Below are positions 61,654 through 64,000 of a stretch of 64,000 nt of DNA, piece by piece. The notes under the pieces are model-generated. The model did not search any database and was not told the origin of the DNA. It saw only the letters and a program-made list of their open reading frames with translations. The DNA comes from CADEFQ01 sp050185195 (GTDB lineage Bacteria; Pseudomonadota; Gammaproteobacteria; Steroidobacterales; Steroidobacteraceae). Each line of letters opens with the position of its first letter. Within the stretch, counting starts at the first letter, position 1. The DNA is taken from assembly GCA_050185195.1 (NCBI GenBank), contig JBFWZQ010000001.1, positions 372,001-436,000 of the forward strand, in the 5' to 3' direction. A program made the position numbers and the translations under genes.

Positions 61654-62528
61654 CCGCGGGTAGCCTCGCACGCCGGCTCGAGGCCTATGCGCAGCTGATG
61701 CGCCTCGATCGGCCGATCGGCACCTGGCTGCTGCTCTGGCCGGTGCTGTGGGCGCTCTGGATCGCGGGCGACGGCCGCCCACCCGCGCATGTCCTCGTGA
61801 TCTTCGTGCTCGGCGTCTTCGTGATGCGCGCGGCGGGCTGCGTGGTGAACGATTTCGCCGATCGCGACATCGACCCGCAGGTGAAGCGCACGCGCGACCG
61901 TCCGCTCGCCGCGCGCCGCGTGTCGCCCTACGAGGCCCTGGCGCTCTTTGCGGTGCTGATCGCCATCGCGCTCTGGCTGGTCACGCGGCTCGATCCGTTC
62001 ACGATCAAGCTATCGGTCGTCGGCGCGCTGCTCACGGTGAGCTACCCGCTGATGAAGCGCTGGTTTCCGCTGCCGCAGTTCTACCTCGGGCTGTCGTTCG
62101 GCGGCTGGGGCATCCCGATGGCCTTTGCCGCGACCCTCGGCACGATTCCCCGCGTCGGCTGGGTGCTGTTCATCGCCGCGGTGTTGTGGGCGATGGTGTT
62201 CGACACGCTCTACGCGATGGTCGATCGCGACGACGACCTGAAGCTCGGCGTGAAATCGAGCGCACTGCTGTTCGCCGACATGGACCGCCTGATCGTGGGC
62301 GCGATGCAGGCGATGATGCTGTTTGCGCTATACCTCGCGGGTCGCAGCATGGAGTTCGGCCCGTGGTATCGCGCCGGGCTCGCGGCGGCGGCCGTGTTCT
62401 TCCTCTGGCAGCAGTGGATCATCCGCCGCCGGGACCCCGCGGCCTGCTTTCGCGCGTTCCTGAACAACAACTACGTCGGCATGGCGATCTTCATCGGCAT
62501 CCTGCTCGATCATCTCTATCGCGCCTGA
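61650..62528 (+). CDS. ubiA: 4-hydroxybenzoate polyprenyltransferase
   Basis: 292 aa from GTG at 61650, overlapping the ubiC stop. Two aspartate-rich prenyl-diphosphate motifs are present: NDFADRDID near residue 70 and DTLYAMVDRDDD near 190. Eight or nine membrane segments follow the UbiA pattern (LDRPIGTWLLLWPVLWALWI). It attaches the polyprenyl tail to 4-hydroxybenzoate. Its last 200 bases overlap the end of comF on the opposite strand. Confidence 0.95.
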   Translation: MTAGSLARRLEAYAQLMRLDRPIGTWLLLWPVLWALWIAGDGRPPAHVLVIFVLGVFVMRAAGCVVNDFADRDIDPQVKRTRDRPLAARRVSPYEALALFAVLIAIALWLVTRLDPFTIKLSVVGALLTVSYPLMKRWFPLPQFYLGLSFGGWGIPMAFAATLGTIPRVGWVLFIAAVLWAMVFDTLYAMVDRDDDLKLGVKSSALLFADMDRLIVGAMQAMMLFALYLAGRSMEFGPWYRAGLAAAAVFFLWQQWIIRRRDPAACFRAFLNNNYVGMAIFIGILLDHLYRA

Positions 62529-63254
62529 CGGAGGCGCCGCGGGCGCGACACGCGCCGCCACCCACAACTCGACGCTCGCGGCCCGTGCGGCCCGCAATAC
62601 CCGCGCCGCCGCGCGCGCAGTGCTGCCGGTGGTGAGCACGTCATCGACGAGGGCGAGGCGGCGGCCCGCCACCGGGGCGGCCGGCCCCAGGCGAAAGGCA
62701 CCCGTCACGTTCGCCGCGCGCGCCGCGCCCCGCAGGCGACTCTGCTCGGCCGTCGCGCGCGGTCGCTCCAGCAGGCGCGCGCTGAATGGCAGGCCGAGTC
62801 GCGAGGCGGCGTGTTGCCCGATGACAGCCGCCTGGTTGAAGCCTCGCTCGAGGTAGCGGGCCCTGTGCAACGGCACCGGGACCACGAGGTCCGGCAGGGG
62901 CCGCGCGAGTGCCAGCCGTTCATGCGCCACGAGCAGTCCGAGCAGGCGCCCGAAGGCCGCTTCGCCATGGAACTTGAGCGCGCGCACGCAGTAGTCGATG
63001 GGCCAGGCGTAACGGCAGGGCGCCACCAGCAGGTCCCAAGGCGCTGGTGCCGGCGGGGGCGAGGGCGCCGCAGGCAGCATCGCTTCGCAGGCCGCGCACA
63101 GGTCAAACGGTTGGCCTGCCGCGAGCCGGCCCCGCAAACCACACAGCAGGCAGGTGGGCGGCAGGCAGAAGGATCCGGCGGCCAGCGCGCTGCGCCGGAT
63201 CGTCGACTTTGCAAGCCACCATAAGTTGACACGATCTGGAGCGCCCCGGAACAT
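62328..63254 (-). CDS. ComF family phosphoribosyltransferase-like protein with extended C-terminus
   Basis: 308 aa from ATG at 63254 (GTG at 63232 possible). The N-terminal double zinc ribbon is visible (CLLCG ... CAACEAML). The PRTase domain has VPVPLHRARYLERGFNQA and the PRPP loop LALVDDVLTTGSTA. ComF proteins usually end near 235-245 aa, close to base 62528; here the frame stays open about 65 codons longer, antisense to the end of ubiA, with an acidic tail. Either the stop is lost or the homologous end is masked by overlap. ComF helps DNA uptake in transformable bacteria. Confidence 0.82.
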   Translation of the reverse strand: MFRGAPDRVNLWWLAKSTIRRSALAAGSFCLPPTCLLCGLRGRLAAGQPFDLCAACEAMLPAAPSPPPAPAPWDLLVAPCRYAWPIDYCVRALKFHGEAAFGRLLGLLVAHERLALARPLPDLVVPVPLHRARYLERGFNQAAVIGQHAASRLGLPFSARLLERPRATAEQSRLRGAARAANVTGAFRLGPAAPVAGRRLALVDDVLTTGSTARAAARVLRAARAASVELWVAARVAPAAPPSGAIEMIEQDADEDRHADVVVVQERAKAGRGVPAADDPLLPEEEHGRRREPGAIPRAELHAATREV

Positions 63255-63261
63255 GCGCCCA

Positions 63262-63289
63262 GTGTCGCGGCCCGACCCGGCCGCGACAC
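63262..63289. promoter_or_regulatory. Inverted repeat between comF and bioB
   Basis: GTGTCGCGGCC-cgaccc-GGCCGCGACAC is a perfect 11-bp inverted repeat with a 6-nt spacer, 34 bp upstream of the bioB ATG and 7 bp from the comF ATG. It is a candidate operator for the divergent pair; it does not look like a BirA site. Confidence 0.45.
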
Positions 63290-63323
63290 CTCGCCAATCC
63301 GATGTCTTCGCAGGGATAACGCC

Positions 63324-64000
63324 ATGAACTGGACCGTCGCAGAGGTCGAGCGCCTCTTTGCGCTGCCCTTCCTCGACTTGCTGTTCGCCGCGCAACAGGT
63401 CCATCGCGAGCACCACGATGCACGGGCGGTGCAGCTTTCGACGTTGCTTTCCATCAAGACCGGCGCCTGCCCGGAAGACTGCGCGTATTGCCCGCAAAGC
63501 ATCCACCACGAAACGGCCGTCACCCGCGAGGCGCTGCTGCCGCTCGACGCCGTGCGCGAGCGCGCCGCGGCAGCGAAGGCTGCCGGTGCCACGCGCTTCT
63601 GCATGGGCGCGGCCTGGCGCTCGCCGAAACAGAGGGACATCGGGCCCGTCGTCGCCATGATTCGCGAGGTGCGCGCCCTCGGCCTCGAGACCTGCGCCAC
63701 GCTCGGCATGCTGACGCCCGCGCAGGCGCTGCAACTGAAGGACGCGGGCCTCGACTACTACAACCACAACCTCGACACATCGGCCGACTACTACGGCGAG
63801 ATCATCTCGACACGCCGTTACCAGGACCGCCTCGACACGCTCGCGGCCGTGCGGGACGCGGGCCTGCGCGTGTGCTGCGGGGGTATCGTCGGCATGGGCG
63901 AGCGCGTGCAGGATCGCGCGGCGCTCCTCGCGACGCTGGCGGGCCTGCCCGAGCCGCCCGAGAGCGTGCCGATCAACCAGCTCGTGCCCGTGCCGGGCAC
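63324..64000 (+). CDS. bioB: Biotin synthase (partial; C-terminus beyond window)
   Basis: ATG at 63324 gives 225 residues before the window ends; a full BioB is about 320-350 aa. The radical-SAM motif is CPEDCAYC, and QLSTLLSIKTGACPEDCAYC, GAAWRSPKQRD, LDYYNHNLDT and YQDRLDTLAAVRDAGLRVCCGGI follow the family. It inserts sulfur into dethiobiotin. A GGGAT element precedes the start. Other bio genes are probably beyond the right edge. Confidence 0.96.
   Translation, partial: MNWTVAEVERLFALPFLDLLFAAQQVHREHHDARAVQLSTLLSIKTGACPEDCAYCPQSIHHETAVTREALLPLDAVRERAAAAKAAGATRFCMGAAWRSPKQRDIGPVVAMIREVRALGLETCATLGMLTPAQALQLKDAGLDYYNHNLDTSADYYGEIISTRRYQDRLDTLAAVRDAGLRVCCGGIVGMGERVQDRAALLATLAGLPEPPESVPINQLVPVPG

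Overview
The window is a high-GC chromosomal segment, almost wholly coding, from a gammaproteobacterium. Evidence is gene order: pilM-N-O-P-Q next to aroK-aroB, ybbA/ybbP-like genes divergent from tesA, ubiC-ubiA, and a yicC ... gmk-rpoZ-spoT-ridA-recG block. A TonB-dependent receptor paired with a TPR-sulfotransferase, and an Ig-like lipoprotein, would suit an environmental lineage such as Steroidobacteraceae/Nevskiales; that placement is inference.

Layout. 1-7007: Rieske oxygenase (cut by the window edge), lipoprotein amidohydrolase, TPR-sulfotransferase and TonB-dependent receptor. 7063-19156: RND efflux pair, DUF4139 protein, a membrane protein, a metallophosphoesterase coupled to an ABC exporter-like pair, and divergent tesA; then fadD (TTG start). 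20851-25111: a lower-GC cluster of three genes resembling DUF6502 around a secreted DUF5666-like protein that ends in 28 copies of a 24-bp repeat. 25114-28645: pyrF-dgt-aroB-aroK. 28730-35792: Ig-like lipoprotein and the pilMNOPQ type IV pilus operon, all on the minus strand. 36217-46205: mrcA, gltA, an M48 protease, rpmE, then hemW-rdgB-rph-PP2C in one overlapping operon. The rpmE/hemW gap carries two perfect, inverted DnaA boxes.

46264-55493: yicC is separated from gmk by about 8.4 kb of accessory DNA. A 3.6-kb island (47126-50705) is bounded by a 26-bp direct repeat of the yicC 3' end. It carries a truncated PIN-domain gene, an EVE-HNH nuclease, an orphan protein resembling a recombinase core-binding domain, and an AAA_14/DUF4143 ATPase. 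Beyond the right copy lie a pRiA4b ORF-3-like gene, a winged-helix/TPR regulator, a MddA-like methyltransferase and DUF4242 genes. A duplicated site near the DUF4242 genes has two direct half-sites 11 bp apart, as OmpR/PhoB-type regulators use.

55494-64000: gmk-rpoZ-spoT-ridA-recG-ubiC-ubiA on the plus strand with overlapping stops and starts, then comF (minus) divergent from bioB, which runs off the window.

No rRNA, tRNA or CRISPR array was seen. Family names come from recognising motifs by eye; no database search was run.
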